From positions 1 through 55,541 of the forward strand of contig NZ_QNRY01000025.1 in NCBI RefSeq assembly GCF_003315515.1: a stretch of DNA of 55,541 nt, in the 5' to 3' direction. Under the pieces are notes generated by a model. That model ran no database searches. It was not told the origin of the DNA and was given only the letters and a program-made list of their open reading frames with translations. The translations under genes and the position numbers were made by a program. Shown here one piece after another: positions 28,425 to 38,911 of the stretch; position 1 is the first letter of the stretch; the number at the start of each line of letters is the position of its first letter. This DNA is from Brenneria salicis ATCC 15712 = DSM 30166. Lineage in GTDB: Bacteria > Pseudomonadota > Gammaproteobacteria > Enterobacterales > Enterobacteriaceae.

Positions 28425-29465
28425 ATGGTTTTCTCTGATTGGATCAAGCCAGGCGGCGTAGCGCGTCGGCTGGCAAAACGCCTGTTTCAGGTAGTCGTCA
28501 CGTTATTCGGGTTATTGATTCTGACTTTTGTGATTGGCCGCGTGATGCCGATCGATCCGGTGCTGGCGATTGTCGGACAGGATGCCGACCAAAGTACCTA
28601 TCAACAGGTTTATCAGCAACTGGGGCTGGATAAGCCTTTGTATATACAATTTTTTATTTACTTCAATGCGCTCATGCAGGGGGATTTGGGCAATGCGCTG
28701 CTGACCGGGCGACCGGTGATGGACGACATTATCCGGGTTTTCCCCGCCACCGTTGAGTTGGCGACGCTGGCGATTATCGTCGGCGCCGGTTTAGGCGTGC
28801 CGCTGGGCGTGCTGGCGGCGGCGCGACGCGGAAAATGGGCGGATTACGTGGTGCGTTTTATCAGTCTGGCTGGCTATTCCACGCCGATATTCTGGGTCGG
28901 GATGATGGGACTGCTGGTGTTTTATGCCTGGCTCAACTGGGTCGGCGGCGCCGGACGCGTGGACATGGCGTATGACGGTCTGGTGGAGAACCGAACCGGC
29001 CTGCTGTTGTTGGATTCCATGCTGGCAGGGAACTGGGCGGTGTTTCGCAGCGCCCTGAACCATCTGCTGCTGCCCGCCACCATTCTGGGGTTTCACTCTC
29101 TGGCGTATATCAGCCGCATGACGCGCAGCTTTATGCTGGCGCAGCTTTCGCAGGAGTACATTATTACCGCGCGAGTTAAAGGCTTGTCTGAATTCCGGGT
29201 GGTCTGGGCTCACGCGTTCCGCAATATTCTGGTGCAACTGCTGACCGTGGTGGCGCTGGCTTATGGCTCGCTGCTGGAAGGCGCGGTGCTGATCGAAACG
29301 GTATTCTCGTGGCCGGGGTTTGGTTCTTATCTTACCAGTAGCCTGCTGCTGGGCGATATGAACGGGGTGATGGGATGTGTCCTGCTGGTGGGGCTGATTT
29401 TCGTCACCCTCAATCTGCTGTCGGACATGTTGTATCAACTCTTTGATCCGAGGACGAACGCATGA
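28425..29465 (+). CDS. Dipeptide-type ABC importer, permease B
   Basis: DppB-like inner-membrane permease, 346 aa, with an N-terminal membrane segment (about 18-38) and the transport domain beginning near VFPATVELATLAIIVGAGLGVPLG. The coupling loop is around TARVKGLSEFRVVWAHAFRN. The C-terminus DMLYQLFDPR is the usual end of this family. It overlaps the next permease gene by 4 bp. Confidence 0.93.
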   Translation: MVFSDWIKPGGVARRLAKRLFQVVVTLFGLLILTFVIGRVMPIDPVLAIVGQDADQSTYQQVYQQLGLDKPLYIQFFIYFNALMQGDLGNALLTGRPVMDDIIRVFPATVELATLAIIVGAGLGVPLGVLAAARRGKWADYVVRFISLAGYSTPIFWVGMMGLLVFYAWLNWVGGAGRVDMAYDGLVENRTGLLLLDSMLAGNWAVFRSALNHLLLPATILGFHSLAYISRMTRSFMLAQLSQEYIITARVKGLSEFRVVWAHAFRNILVQLLTVVALAYGSLLEGAVLIETVFSWPGFGSYLTSSLLLGDMNGVMGCVLLVGLIFVTLNLLSDMLYQLFDPRTNA

Positions 29466-30385
29466 ATCTTTCCTCTGAACCGCCGATTACAGGTGGATCA
29501 ATCGTTCGCTCGCAACCGGAAAAGCGTGTGAGTCGTCTGAAGCAGCGTGGCGCGCGGATCGCCGGATTCCTGCTGCTGATGGCGCGTAATCCGCTGACGG
29601 CGATAGGTTCCGCGATTGTGCTGATGTTAATGCTGGTGGCGATTTTCGCGCCGTGGATCGCCACGCACGATCCGCTGGCGCAGGATCTGGCCAATGCGTT
29701 ACAGGCGCCCGGCGCCGCCCATTGGTTCGGCACCGATGAGTTTGGCCGGGATGTGTTCAGCCGACTGGTTTATGGTTCGCGCATCACGCTGTATATCGTG
29801 GCGTTGGTGTCGGTAACGGTCGGGCCGATCGGCCTGTTGCTTGGGGTGGTCGCGGGGTATTACGGCGGTATCGTCGATACCATTCTGATGCGCATCACCG
29901 ATATCTTCATCTCTTTCCCCAGTCTGGTGTTGGCGCTGGCATTTGTCGCGGCGCTGGGGCCGGGGCTGGAACATGTGGTGATCGCGATTACGCTCACGGC
30001 CTGGCCGCCGATTGCGCGTCTGGCAAGGGCGGAAACGCTGTCGTTGCGTCACGCCGATTTTGTTTGCGCCGTGAAGCTGCAAGGCGCTTCTTCCGCGCGC
30101 ATCCTGCTGCATCATATTGTGCCGCTGTGCCTGCCATCGGTGATTATCCGTATCACCATGAATATGGCGGGCATCATTCTGACGGCCGCCGGGCTGGGTT
30201 TCCTGGGGTTAGGCGCTCAGCCGCCCGATCCTGAATGGGGCGCGATGATTTCAGCCGGGCGTCGTTACATGATGGAGTGCTGGTGGTTGGTGACTATTCC
30301 GGGGCTGGCGATTTTGATCAACAGCCTGGCGTTCAATTTCCTTGGAGACGGCCTACGTGACATCCTTGATCCCAGAACCGAATAA
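29462..30385 (+). CDS. Dipeptide-type ABC importer, permease C
   Basis: DppC-like permease, 307 aa. The signature after the first membrane segment is HWFGTDEFGRDVFSRLVYGSRITL, typical of the family. The coupling loop is near VCAVKLQGASSARILLHHI, and the end GDGLRDILDPRTE is also typical. Translation is coupled to both neighbours through overlaps. Confidence 0.93.
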   Translation: MNLSSEPPITGGSIVRSQPEKRVSRLKQRGARIAGFLLLMARNPLTAIGSAIVLMLMLVAIFAPWIATHDPLAQDLANALQAPGAAHWFGTDEFGRDVFSRLVYGSRITLYIVALVSVTVGPIGLLLGVVAGYYGGIVDTILMRITDIFISFPSLVLALAFVAALGPGLEHVVIAITLTAWPPIARLARAETLSLRHADFVCAVKLQGASSARILLHHIVPLCLPSVIIRITMNMAGIILTAAGLGFLGLGAQPPDPEWGAMISAGRRYMMECWWLVTIPGLAILINSLAFNFLGDGLRDILDPRTE

Positions 30386-31244
30386 TCTTTCCCACCTTAC
30401 GCCGCAGGCGAAACCGTTGCTGGATGTTGAAAATCTGCGGGTTGGTTTCGTCAATGGCGGCGTGGTTACCGATGCCGTGCGCGGCGTCTCTTTTACCCTG
30501 GGCTGTGAAAAACTGGCGATTGTCGGTGAATCCGGTTCCGGTAAATCCACGGTCGGTCGCGCGCTGTTGCGGCTGCATCCTCATAGCGCCTGCATCACCG
30601 CCGATAAACTGCGTTTCGGCGACACGGATTTGTTAACAGCGGACGAAGCCCGCATGCGTCAGATCCGCGGCAAGCGGATGTCGATGATTATGCAGGACCC
30701 GAAATATTCGCTGAATCCGGTGGTCTGCGTCGGCGATCAGATCGCCGAAGCTTATCTGGCTCATCATCACGTTTCACGTCAGGAAGCGAAGCAAAAAGTC
30801 ATGACGATGCTGGACGTGGTGCGCATCCGCCAGCCGGAACGGGTCTACCGATTGTATCCCCATGAAATTTCAGGCGGGCAGGGGCAACGCATCATGATCG
30901 CGATGATGCTGATTACCGAACCGCAAGTGGTGATTGCCGATGAACCGACGTCGGCGTTGGATGTTTCCGTGCGCTTGCAGGTGCTGGCGATGCTCGACGA
31001 TCTGGTCGGCGAACGCGGTCTGGGGCTGATTTTCATCAGCCATAACATCAATCTGGTGCGCAGCTTTTGCGATCGGGTGCTGGTGATGTACGCCGGGCGG
31101 GTGGTGGAGTCCATTGCCGCCGCCGATCTGGATAACGCGCAGCATCCTTATACCCGCGGCTTACTGAACGCGTTACCGGGTATTGATCATCCGCGTGCGC
31201 GTTTACCGGTGATGAACCGCGATCCGGCCTGGCTCAATGGATAG
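30357..31244 (+). CDS. Dipeptide-type ABC importer, ATPase D
   Basis: DppD-like ATPase, 295 aa from the GTG at 30357, which follows GGAG by 8 nt; an upstream TTG at 30342 is less likely. Walker A is GESGSGKST, the signature ISGGQGQR, Walker [14 protein letters not shown] and the switch region ISHNINLV, where His is retained. The C-terminal extension HPYTRGLLNALPG is characteristic of oligopeptide-type ATPases. It overlaps the permease gene by 29 bp. Confidence 0.92.
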   Translation: MTSLIPEPNNLSHLTPQAKPLLDVENLRVGFVNGGVVTDAVRGVSFTLGCEKLAIVGESGSGKSTVGRALLRLHPHSACITADKLRFGDTDLLTADEARMRQIRGKRMSMIMQDPKYSLNPVVCVGDQIAEAYLAHHHVSRQEAKQKVMTMLDVVRIRQPERVYRLYPHEISGGQGQRIMIAMMLITEPQVVIADEPTSALDVSVRLQVLAMLDDLVGERGLGLIFISHNINLVRSFCDRVLVMYAGRVVESIAAADLDNAQHPYTRGLLNALPGIDHPRARLPVMNRDPAWLNG

Positions 31245-31254
31245 GAAAATAATC

Positions 31255-32064
31255 ATGACTGCTGAAACGTTGAATCTGAACAAGACGATGATTGAAGTGA
31301 ATAACCTTAACCTGTCGTTTGGTCAGGGAAGTACCCAAAATCAGGTGCTGTATGACGTGAACCTGACCGTTGACGATGGCGATATTTTCGGTCTGGTCGG
31401 TGAATCCGGTTCGGGGAAAACCACCGTGCTGAAATGTCTGTCCGGGTTGTTCAATCACTGGCGGGGACGTCTGCTGATTGATGGTCGGCAGCTGGCGCAC
31501 CGCATCGATCCGGCGCGTTGTCGTCAAGTACAGATGGTCTTTCAGGATCCTTACGGCTCTCTGCATCCTCGTCATACGGTGGAGGCGATCCTGGAAGAAC
31601 CGCTGTCCATCCACCGTTTTAACGATCGCGAGGATCGTATCGATACGTTGCTGGAGAAAGTAGGGCTGGGAACACACTTTCGCCGCCGTTATCCGCACCA
31701 GCTTTCGGGCGGGCAGCGCCAGCGTGTGGCCATTGCCCGCGCGTTGATTCTGGAACCCAGGGTGCTATTGCTGGATGAACCGACCTCGGCGTTGGATGTT
31801 TCCGTGCAGGCGGAAATTCTGAATCTGCTGGCTGAATTGCAACAGCAGGAGAAATTAACGTATCTGTTGGTGACCCACGATCTTGGCGTTATTGCCCATT
31901 TATGCGATCGCGTCGCGGTGATGCAATACGGCCGAATACTCGAAACGCTGGAAACCGGCGATTTAACCCGCGATACGACAAAGAACGCCTATACCACAAT
32001 GCTGGTGGATGCCAGCCGCCAGTATAGCCGCGATCTGGCTGTGCGTTCGGAACGGATGGGATAG
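31255..32064 (+). CDS. Dipeptide-type ABC importer, ATPase F
   Basis: DppF-like ATPase, 269 aa from the ATG at 31255 (AGGA about 9 nt upstream); an in-frame ATG at 31237 overlaps the upstream gene. Walker A is GESGSGKTT, the signature LSGGQRQR, Walker [14 protein letters not shown] and the switch His is in VTHDLGV. Last gene of the operon. With D it should form the heterodimeric motor of the importer. No clear terminator follows before ppiA. Confidence 0.92.
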   Translation: MTAETLNLNKTMIEVNNLNLSFGQGSTQNQVLYDVNLTVDDGDIFGLVGESGSGKTTVLKCLSGLFNHWRGRLLIDGRQLAHRIDPARCRQVQMVFQDPYGSLHPRHTVEAILEEPLSIHRFNDREDRIDTLLEKVGLGTHFRRRYPHQLSGGQRQRVAIARALILEPRVLLLDEPTSALDVSVQAEILNLLAELQQQEKLTYLLVTHDLGVIAHLCDRVAVMQYGRILETLETGDLTRDTTKNAYTTMLVDASRQYSRDLAVRSERMG

Positions 32065-32206
32065 GATTACGTTTCCCATTATTGCGTTACGGCTGGTTAC
32101 AATCAGAGTGTAATACGTAAAAAAAGGTAAATGGGTGGCTTTGAAGTGTATGGATATTTACAATCATTACGCTTTCTGTAGTTGGCCTCTTCAAAAAGGA
32201 ATTCTC

Positions 32207-32776
32207 ATGTTTAAACGTACTCTGGTTGCTGCGGCGGCTTTTATTTCACTGACTGCTTTTTCTCCGGTATTTGCTGCTTCCGGCATCACGAACGTCCTGC
32301 TGACTACCTCGTCCGGGGATATTGAACTGGCGTTGGATAATCAACAAGCACCGGTTTCGGTGAAAAACTTTATCGAGTACGTTAACAACGGCTTCTATAA
32401 CGGTACGACGTTCCATCGTGTGATCCCCGGCTTTATGATTCAGGGCGGCGGCTTTAGCAGCGATATGCAGCAGAAAGCACCTAATCCGCCGATCAAAAAC
32501 GAAGCGGACAACGGTTTGCGTAACCTGCGCGGCACCATCGCTATGGCGCGCACGGCAGAAAAAGACAGCGCGACCAGCCAGTTCTTTATCAATGTGGCCG
32601 ATAACGCGTTTCTCGATCATGGTCAACGTGACTTCGGCTATGCGGTCTTTGGCAAGGTGGTGAAAGGTATGGACGTGGTGGATAAAATTTCGCAGGTGCA
32701 GACTGAAAATGTCGGTCCTTATCAGAATGTGCCGACCAAACCTATCGTGATCCAGTCGGCGAAAGTGCTGCCCTGA
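32207..32776 (+). CDS. ppiA: PpiA, periplasmic cyclophilin-type prolyl isomerase
   Basis: Periplasmic peptidyl-prolyl cis/trans isomerase A, 189 aa (190 in E. coli). The start at 32207 follows AAGGA and gives a clear signal peptide with cleavage after VFA. Cyclophilin motifs are intact: [15 protein letters not shown] with the catalytic Arg, [17 protein letters not shown], and [16 protein letters not shown]. An upstream in-frame start at 32135 would mask the signal peptide. Confidence 0.96.
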   Translation: MFKRTLVAAAAFISLTAFSPVFAASGITNVLLTTSSGDIELALDNQQAPVSVKNFIEYVNNGFYNGTTFHRVIPGFMIQGGGFSSDMQQKAPNPPIKNEADNGLRNLRGTIAMARTAEKDSATSQFFINVADNAFLDHGQRDFGYAVFGKVVKGMDVVDKISQVQTENVGPYQNVPTKPIVIQSAKVLP

Positions 32777-32791
32777 TATTCTCTCAATCCG

Positions 32792-32839
32792 CCCCGGCTC
32801 TCTCCTGATGGAGAGGGTCGGGGCATTATTTGGCTTTTT
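32792..32839 (+). terminator. Probable ppiA terminator
   Basis: Arms of 14 nt (32792-32805 and 32810-32823) pair fully if two G-U wobbles are allowed, with a TGAT loop. The T-rich sequence after it is interrupted (ATTATTTGGCTTTTT), so efficiency is uncertain. Confidence 0.6.
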
Positions 32840-32907
32840 CGCCGTCGCGATTGACACAGACCGAAAAGTTGGCTTTTCTGGCGCATCAGGTCAGCGACAA
32901 GACAGTA

Positions 32908-34578
32908 TCAAAAGGTTTCCCAGTTCGTGTTCCCGTTGGTGACGAGCGGTTTCTTCGGCGCCAGAGCAGCCACTGGCTGGGCTGATTTGTGCTTGATATC
33001 GCTGGTTTTCGCTTCCGTCTCGGCAGAAAGTTTAAAAATAGACACGACCTGCGTCAGATGGCGGGCCTGCTCTTCCAGAGACGCGGAGGCGGCGGTTGAT
33101 TGCTCAACCAGCGCGGCGTTCTGCTGCGTTACGCTATCCATTTCCACAATCGCTTCGCCAACCTGACTAATGCCTTTACTTTGCTCGCTTGATGCCGAGG
33201 CGATTTCTCCCATGATGTCGGTAACGTTGGTGACGGCTTTCATGATATTTTCCATCGCGTTGCCGGCAAGCGCCACCTGCTCTGAACCGATCTTGACGTT
33301 ATTGACCGATTCGACAATCAGACTTTCAATCTCTTTCGCCGCCTGCGCACTGCGTTGAGCGAGGTTACGCACTTCGCTGGCGACCACGGCGAAACCACGG
33401 CCTTGTTCGCCGGCGCGCGCGGCTTCCACCGCGGCGTTCAATGCCAGAATATTGGTCTGGAAGGCGATGCTATTGATCACGCTGGTGATATCGGAAATTT
33501 TCTGTGAACTCCCGGAGATATTGCTCATCGTTTTGACCACGCCGCCAACGATATCGCCGCCGTTGTTAGCGGTTTTCGAGGCGTTCTGCGCCAATACGCT
33601 TGCTTGACTGGCGTTGTCGGCGTTTTGTTTGACGACGGCGCTTAGCTCTTCCATGCTGGCGGCGGTCTGCTCCAGCGCGGAAGCCTGCTCTTCAGTACGA
33701 GAAGACAGATCCGTGTTGCCCGTGGCGATTTCGCCAGAGCTACGGTAGATCTCCTCGGCGCTCATCCGAATTTCGGAAACGGTTTTAACCCAGTTTGACT
33801 GCATCTGCTGCACGAACGGGATCAGTTTGCCGACGCAATTCCTCCCGGTTTCCGCCAGACGGGTATGCAACTGGCCGACAGAAAGGATCTCAAGGTGCTG
33901 TTGGATCAGTTCGAGAGGTCGAACGACAAATTTCGCCAGATAGTGGTCCGTCAACAGGACGATGATCAAGCCGGCGATTAACGCGGCGACCAGCATTTTC
34001 TGACACAGGCTTACCCAATAATTAATGCGTGCCTGCGCCTTATGCTTCAACTGATTGATCACCCCATTGTATTGATCAATGGCACTGGTGAAGTTTCTGC
34101 GCAGATCGCGATAGTCGCGAGTGGAAAGCTGGAAAAATGTATCCATACGCTCCGCTTTTATGGCGTCGTACATCGGTACGATGGCCTGACTGAACAACTG
34201 ATAGGAGCTATTGTAAATATTATCGATAGTGGCCTTATCGATATTAGCGTGATCGGTTACCTGGAACGCTTCCAGACCGGCCTTGAGGCTGGCGATTTCA
34301 GCAGCGACGCTGCGCATTTCCTCATCGACAGCGGCAGCGTTGTTTTGATCTCTGGCCTCAACCGCACGATCCAATGCACTTTTAGCGCGATAGTATTGCC
34401 CGCTGGCGCCATTGATAATATCGCCATTATTTTGCTGAACGCCGGTCAGGTTTAGTTCTGAAGTTAGTTGGTTTAAGGAATATAAGGCAAATGCCGAGAC
34501 ACCCCCCCATAGCAATGAAAACAGAATGAGGATAAGCACCATCATGGTTCTGATTTTGGTATTACGAATGAAATTCAT
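32908..34578 (-). CDS. Methyl-accepting chemotaxis protein
   Basis: Chemoreceptor of the Tar/Tsr class, 556 aa. Two membrane segments (about residues 11-31 and 192-212) flank a four-helix-type periplasmic sensor domain. A HAMP domain, methylation helices with [17 protein letters not shown], and the hairpin tip [26 protein letters not shown] follow. The C-terminus is NWETF, the pentapeptide that tethers CheR and CheB. A strong sigma-28 promoter lies upstream. The ligand is unknown. It lies next to the pectate lyase gene, which hints at sensing of plant material, but that is only inference. Confidence 0.94.
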   Translation of the reverse strand: MNFIRNTKIRTMMVLILILFSLLWGGVSAFALYSLNQLTSELNLTGVQQNNGDIINGASGQYYRAKSALDRAVEARDQNNAAAVDEEMRSVAAEIASLKAGLEAFQVTDHANIDKATIDNIYNSSYQLFSQAIVPMYDAIKAERMDTFFQLSTRDYRDLRRNFTSAIDQYNGVINQLKHKAQARINYWVSLCQKMLVAALIAGLIIVLLTDHYLAKFVVRPLELIQQHLEILSVGQLHTRLAETGRNCVGKLIPFVQQMQSNWVKTVSEIRMSAEEIYRSSGEIATGNTDLSSRTEEQASALEQTAASMEELSAVVKQNADNASQASVLAQNASKTANNGGDIVGGVVKTMSNISGSSQKISDITSVINSIAFQTNILALNAAVEAARAGEQGRGFAVVASEVRNLAQRSAQAAKEIESLIVESVNNVKIGSEQVALAGNAMENIMKAVTNVTDIMGEIASASSEQSKGISQVGEAIVEMDSVTQQNAALVEQSTAASASLEEQARHLTQVVSIFKLSAETEAKTSDIKHKSAQPVAALAPKKPLVTNGNTNWETF

Positions 34579-34715
34579 GATTCAAGCCCTGGTAACTCTC
34601 TAATGTCTAAAATCTCTGATGAAGAGACCTGTGATTTAGCCTCCCTGCGCGTTAGCCGACAGGGAAAATGCGGGCTGATAGGTTGTCCGTAGATATAATG
34701 GTGGTTCATAATATG

Positions 34716-34742
34716 TTATCGGCATGTTACATAGGAGCTTGA
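34716..34742 (-). promoter_or_regulatory. Sigma-28 (FliA) promoter of the chemoreceptor gene
   Basis: On the minus strand TCAAGCTC, 11 nt, then GCCGATAA. The -10 matches the FliA consensus at 8 of 8 and the spacing is exact; the -35 matches about 5 of 8. It lies about 138 bp upstream of the receptor start and places the gene in the flagellar class 3 regulon. Confidence 0.82.
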
Positions 34743-34879
34743 GCACTTTTTGTTAAATATGAATAAAATTTAAGCGGCAAGCGAAGTGATAAAAATTGTG
34801 ATGGATTTATGTCGGCGCCTGTTGTTGTCAGTGAGTGAGCGCAACCGATAGCGGGTATTTTATCGAATTAAATAAATCC

Positions 34880-34909
34880 AAAAAAATGAGCGAGATCCGA
34901 CGATCTCGC
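34880..34909 (-). terminator. Intrinsic terminator of the pectate lyase gene
   Basis: Perfect 8-bp stem GCGAGATC / GATCTCGC with a 4-nt loop. On the minus strand TCA and a run of seven T's follow (the A-run 34880-34886). It ends the pel transcript about 50 bp past its stop, so pel and the chemoreceptor are separate units. Confidence 0.88.
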
Positions 34910-34960
34910 CCAAGCATGTTCCGTCCTTCCTCTCTGAGTGAGAGCGAAATGCGGTTGATT

Positions 34961-36085
34961 TTAGTTACAGTCGGAAGAGGTCAGCACCGCCAGGTTTTTG
35001 CCTGCACCTGCGTAATTCGCCAGCTTATCTTTCACGCACTGCGCCGTTACCGGTGAGTAGCTGTAAGGGACGGCAGGGAAAGTACCTGTGCTTTTCCAAT
35101 CCTCGGCATTGACGTAGGGCTTGGAGTCTTTATCCCAGGTAATATTGTAGGTCGCGAAATCAGCAGGTTTTGTGATGTTGTTGTTACGCAATTCCCAGGT
35201 ACCGAAGTTGGAACCATCGTAACGTGATGTCACCGGGTTTTTCGCATTTTCAAACCAGTTACGTTCAATCAGCGCAATACCGTTCTGACGAACGTTCAGA
35301 CCGGAGCTGGTGATGCCGGTATACAAGTTGTTATAGGCGTGCACCTGGCCGCCACGCTGCAACGGGAGACGGGCGTTCACATCGCTGTAGATATTGTGAT
35401 GGTAGGTCAGGTTACGACCGGTATCGCTGGAGCTTGATCCGCTCAGGCCCACTTTCTTGATACCGTGAATGTAGTTGTAAGAGACGGTGACATTGGTGGC
35501 TCCTTTCTTGATATCCACGGCTGATTCAAACGTGGTATCACCGTCCGGCGTACCGGAACACTCAACGTTTTTGGCAAAAATCTCGTTGTGGTCGATCCAG
35601 ACATTGGGTGAGTTATCGACGCGGATAGCATCTCCATCATTCGCCCCGCCAGGCATGTAGCCAAAACGCATATTGCGTACCACGACATCAGATGAATTGA
35701 TAATCCAGATACCAAAGTTGGCTGAAGAATCATTGGTGCCGGTGATCGTGATCCCTTTGGTGAACTCCTTGATCGTAACGCTGCGGGTAGGCTTGCTCAA
35801 TTGCCCGCAGATATCATCTTCAGCGGCTTTGATCAGCGCATCTTCATTCCCGTTATAGGTAATAACCAGTGGATAAGCGCCTCCTTTGACTTTATTACCA
35901 CTATCATTTTTTTTCGCCGCTTCAATGATATCAACGATATCTTGTAGAGAACGTGCGGTTTTTTTGACGGCGCCAGATACGTCGCCGCCATCCGTGGTGG
36001 CATAACCCCCCGTACTAGCCGCCATTGTCGATTGGCAAGCTAACAATAACAGCCCAGCGGCTGCTGAAGGCAATAGATATTTCAT
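34961..36085 (-). CDS. pel: Pectate lyase, PL1 family (PelB/PelC-like)
   Basis: Secreted enzyme that cleaves polygalacturonate by beta-elimination with Ca2+; the main maceration enzyme type of soft-rot bacteria. The mature protein is a parallel beta-helix. The 374-aa product has a signal peptide (cleavage after STMA) and would then leave through the type II system. Signatures are VWIDHNEIF, the acidic Ca-binding stretch GDAIRVDNSPN, and RLPLQRGG, with the putative catalytic Arg. The start is the ATG at 36085: AAGGAG runs directly into an earlier in-frame ATG at 36094, leaving no spacing, while 36085 has 9 nt. It closely resembles Dickeya PelC/PelB; only one copy is here. Confidence 0.95.
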   Translation of the reverse strand: MKYLLPSAAAGLLLLACQSTMAASTGGYATTDGGDVSGAVKKTARSLQDIVDIIEAAKKNDSGNKVKGGAYPLVITYNGNEDALIKAAEDDICGQLSKPTRSVTIKEFTKGITITGTNDSSANFGIWIINSSDVVVRNMRFGYMPGGANDGDAIRVDNSPNVWIDHNEIFAKNVECSGTPDGDTTFESAVDIKKGATNVTVSYNYIHGIKKVGLSGSSSSDTGRNLTYHHNIYSDVNARLPLQRGGQVHAYNNLYTGITSSGLNVRQNGIALIERNWFENAKNPVTSRYDGSNFGTWELRNNNITKPADFATYNITWDKDSKPYVNAEDWKSTGTFPAVPYSYSPVTAQCVKDKLANYAGAGKNLAVLTSSDCN

Positions 36086-36168
36086 TTGGCTCATCTCCTT
36101 TGAGAATAACGCTCATAAGGGCATTTATGATTATTGATGCCCAGTTATTGGGTTTTTATTTCAATAAA

Positions 36169-36188
36169 AATGAAACGAAATTTCTATT
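36169..36188. promoter_or_regulatory. Candidate KdgR operator of pel
   Basis: AATGAAACGAAATTTCTATT matches 16 of 19 defined positions of the KdgR consensus as I recall it. It lies 84 bp upstream of the pel ATG and just downstream of the best promoter candidate, where a repressor would block transcription. PL1 pectate lyase genes of soft-rot bacteria are classic KdgR targets. Confidence 0.6.
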
Positions 36189-36202
36189 AAAACCCGAAAA
36201 CA

Positions 36203-36230
36203 GTATTATCAAAAAAAACGAATATTGCAA
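36203..36230 (-). promoter_or_regulatory. Candidate pel promoter
   Basis: On the minus strand TTGCAA, a 16-nt spacer containing eight T's, then TAATAC. Predicted transcription start is near 36196, a few bases before the KdgR-like box. Plausible, but the surrounding sequence is so AT-rich that alternatives exist. Confidence 0.4.
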
Positions 36231-36917
36231 TAGTTGTAATTTAATATATTTAAAATTCATTTTTGGTAAGGTTTATTAATTATTGTTATCAATTTTTGTA
36301 TGAGTTATTCCTAATTTAATTTTTAAAATCATATAGATGTGGTTTATTTGGAGTTTAATTACAGTGCTGTTTCTTTAATTCTTTTCCAGATAATATCATG
36401 TTATTATCAATGTGAAATTATTGTTGTGATTGATATCAATGCTCATTTGTAACTTAACTAAAATTTTAATTTTCCTGGGTGCAAATCTTCGACGAAAATC
36501 ACCGTTATTATCAGACGAAAAGCTCTTCAAGCATTCATAAATGGTTTTATATTTTAATGGACGGGAATAATATATATTACCTATCAATAATAAGCTTTTT
36601 TTGATGAATGTATTATTAATGCCTGAGTCATTATATGTCTGCTAATAAATTAGCTATCCGGTTGAAACACTGGTATTCAGTTGGTGCACGAAAACAAACT
36701 GCCTGATGTTCAGCTTCTCACGCCGTACCTTAATCCCAATTGGTTGAAGATCGTCCGTATGATTGATGACGTTAATCTCTTGCCACCCTTTTGGTATTGG
36801 ATACAGGTACAATAGTCTGTATTGCGCTTTCCCATGAGAAAGCACCAGGATTATTTGCGGGTATCAAAAGAAACAAAAAATCATATAACCTTTATTTATC
36901 AATAAGTTGATTTAATC

Positions 36918-37493
36918 ATGTTGCTGATTATCGATAACTACGACTCCTTTACCTACAACCTGTATCAATATTTCTGCGAGTTAGGGGCGGACGTGCTGGT
37001 CAAACGTAATGATGAACTGCAACTGGCGGATATTGAGCGGCTTGCACCTGATCGGCTGGTGATTTCTCCTGGCCCCTGTACCCCGGATGACGCCGGTATT
37101 TCATTGGCGGCGATCCGCCATTTTGCTGATAAATTGCCTATTCTGGGCGTCTGTCTTGGTCATCAGGCGCTGGGACAGGCATTTGGCGCGCGTGTTATAC
37201 GCGCACGCCAGGTCATGCATGGGAAAACTTCCGTTATCACTCATGATGATGCCGGAGTGTTTTCCGGGTTATCTCAGCCGTTGACGGTGACGCGTTACCA
37301 TTCGCTGATCATTGCCGCGGATTCTTTACCCGATTGCTTTGCGGTGACTGCCTGGAGTGAGCGTGACGGCGAACGTGATGAGATTATGGGGATTCGGCAT
37401 CGCTCACTACCCTTGGAAGGAGTTCAATTCCATCCAGAAAGCATACTTAGTCAGCAAGGGCATCAGCTTCTTGATAATTTCCTTAAAATTTAA
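36918..37493 (+). CDS. pabA: PabA, aminodeoxychorismate synthase glutaminase subunit
   Basis: Class I glutamine amidotransferase that supplies ammonia to PabB for p-aminobenzoate and folate synthesis. 191 aa, with the catalytic triad visible: C79 in GVCLGHQ and H172 and E174 in FHPES. The N-terminus [15 protein letters not shown] is typical of PabA/TrpG. No trpE or pabB adjoins it, and it precedes argD as in E. coli, so PabA is the right name. Confidence 0.95.
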   Translation: MLLIIDNYDSFTYNLYQYFCELGADVLVKRNDELQLADIERLAPDRLVISPGPCTPDDAGISLAAIRHFADKLPILGVCLGHQALGQAFGARVIRARQVMHGKTSVITHDDAGVFSGLSQPLTVTRYHSLIIAADSLPDCFAVTAWSERDGERDEIMGIRHRSLPLEGVQFHPESILSQQGHQLLDNFLKI

Positions 37494-37588
37494 CCAGATA
37501 AAAAGTAATTGTTTTGCACTAGTGATTTAATATTGCCTGAATTTGATTTTTTATGCATATTTGATGACTATATTTTCATGCGGAATAA

Positions 37589-38839
<1,251 letters not shown>

Positions 38840-38862
38840 TTCGTTATTGGCTTGAAATGATT

Positions 38863-38893
38863 AAAAAAGCGTGAAGTAATCTTCACGCTTTTT
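38863..38893. terminator. Bidirectional terminator between argD and crp
   Basis: AAAAAGCGTGAAG and its exact complement form a 13-bp stem around a TAAT loop. T-run on the plus side and A-run before the stem make it work for both convergent genes. Confidence 0.9.
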
Positions 38894-38911
38894 GTAGGGT
38901 AGGAGAATGGT

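Larger units (their letters stand above)
36086..36917. other. Long AT-rich region between pel and pabA
   Basis: 832 bp, strongly AT-rich from about 36100 to 36650 and less so up to 36850. It holds the pel promoter and a KdgR-like box (listed). At 36425-36440 TGTGA-N6-TCAAT is a weak CRP-like match. A 63-codon minus-strand frame at 36654-36845 begins with GTG, has no ribosome-binding site and matches nothing I know; it may be a gene remnant. The pabA promoter must lie near 36850-36900. E. coli carries fic and yhfG in this slot. Confidence 0.5.

Noticed and set aside
28791-29438. 215-codon open frame antisense to the DppB-like permease gene
   Set aside because: Gln/His/Arg-rich shadow of a hydrophobic coding strand.
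34502-34508. Frameshift at the seven-C run in the chemoreceptor gene
   Set aside because: The reading frame continues without a break across the run into a normal first membrane segment and start codon.
36025-36279. 84-codon plus-strand frame over the pel promoter
   Set aside because: AT-rich chance frame (Asn, Lys, Ile-rich C-terminus) overlapping the pel start and its operator.
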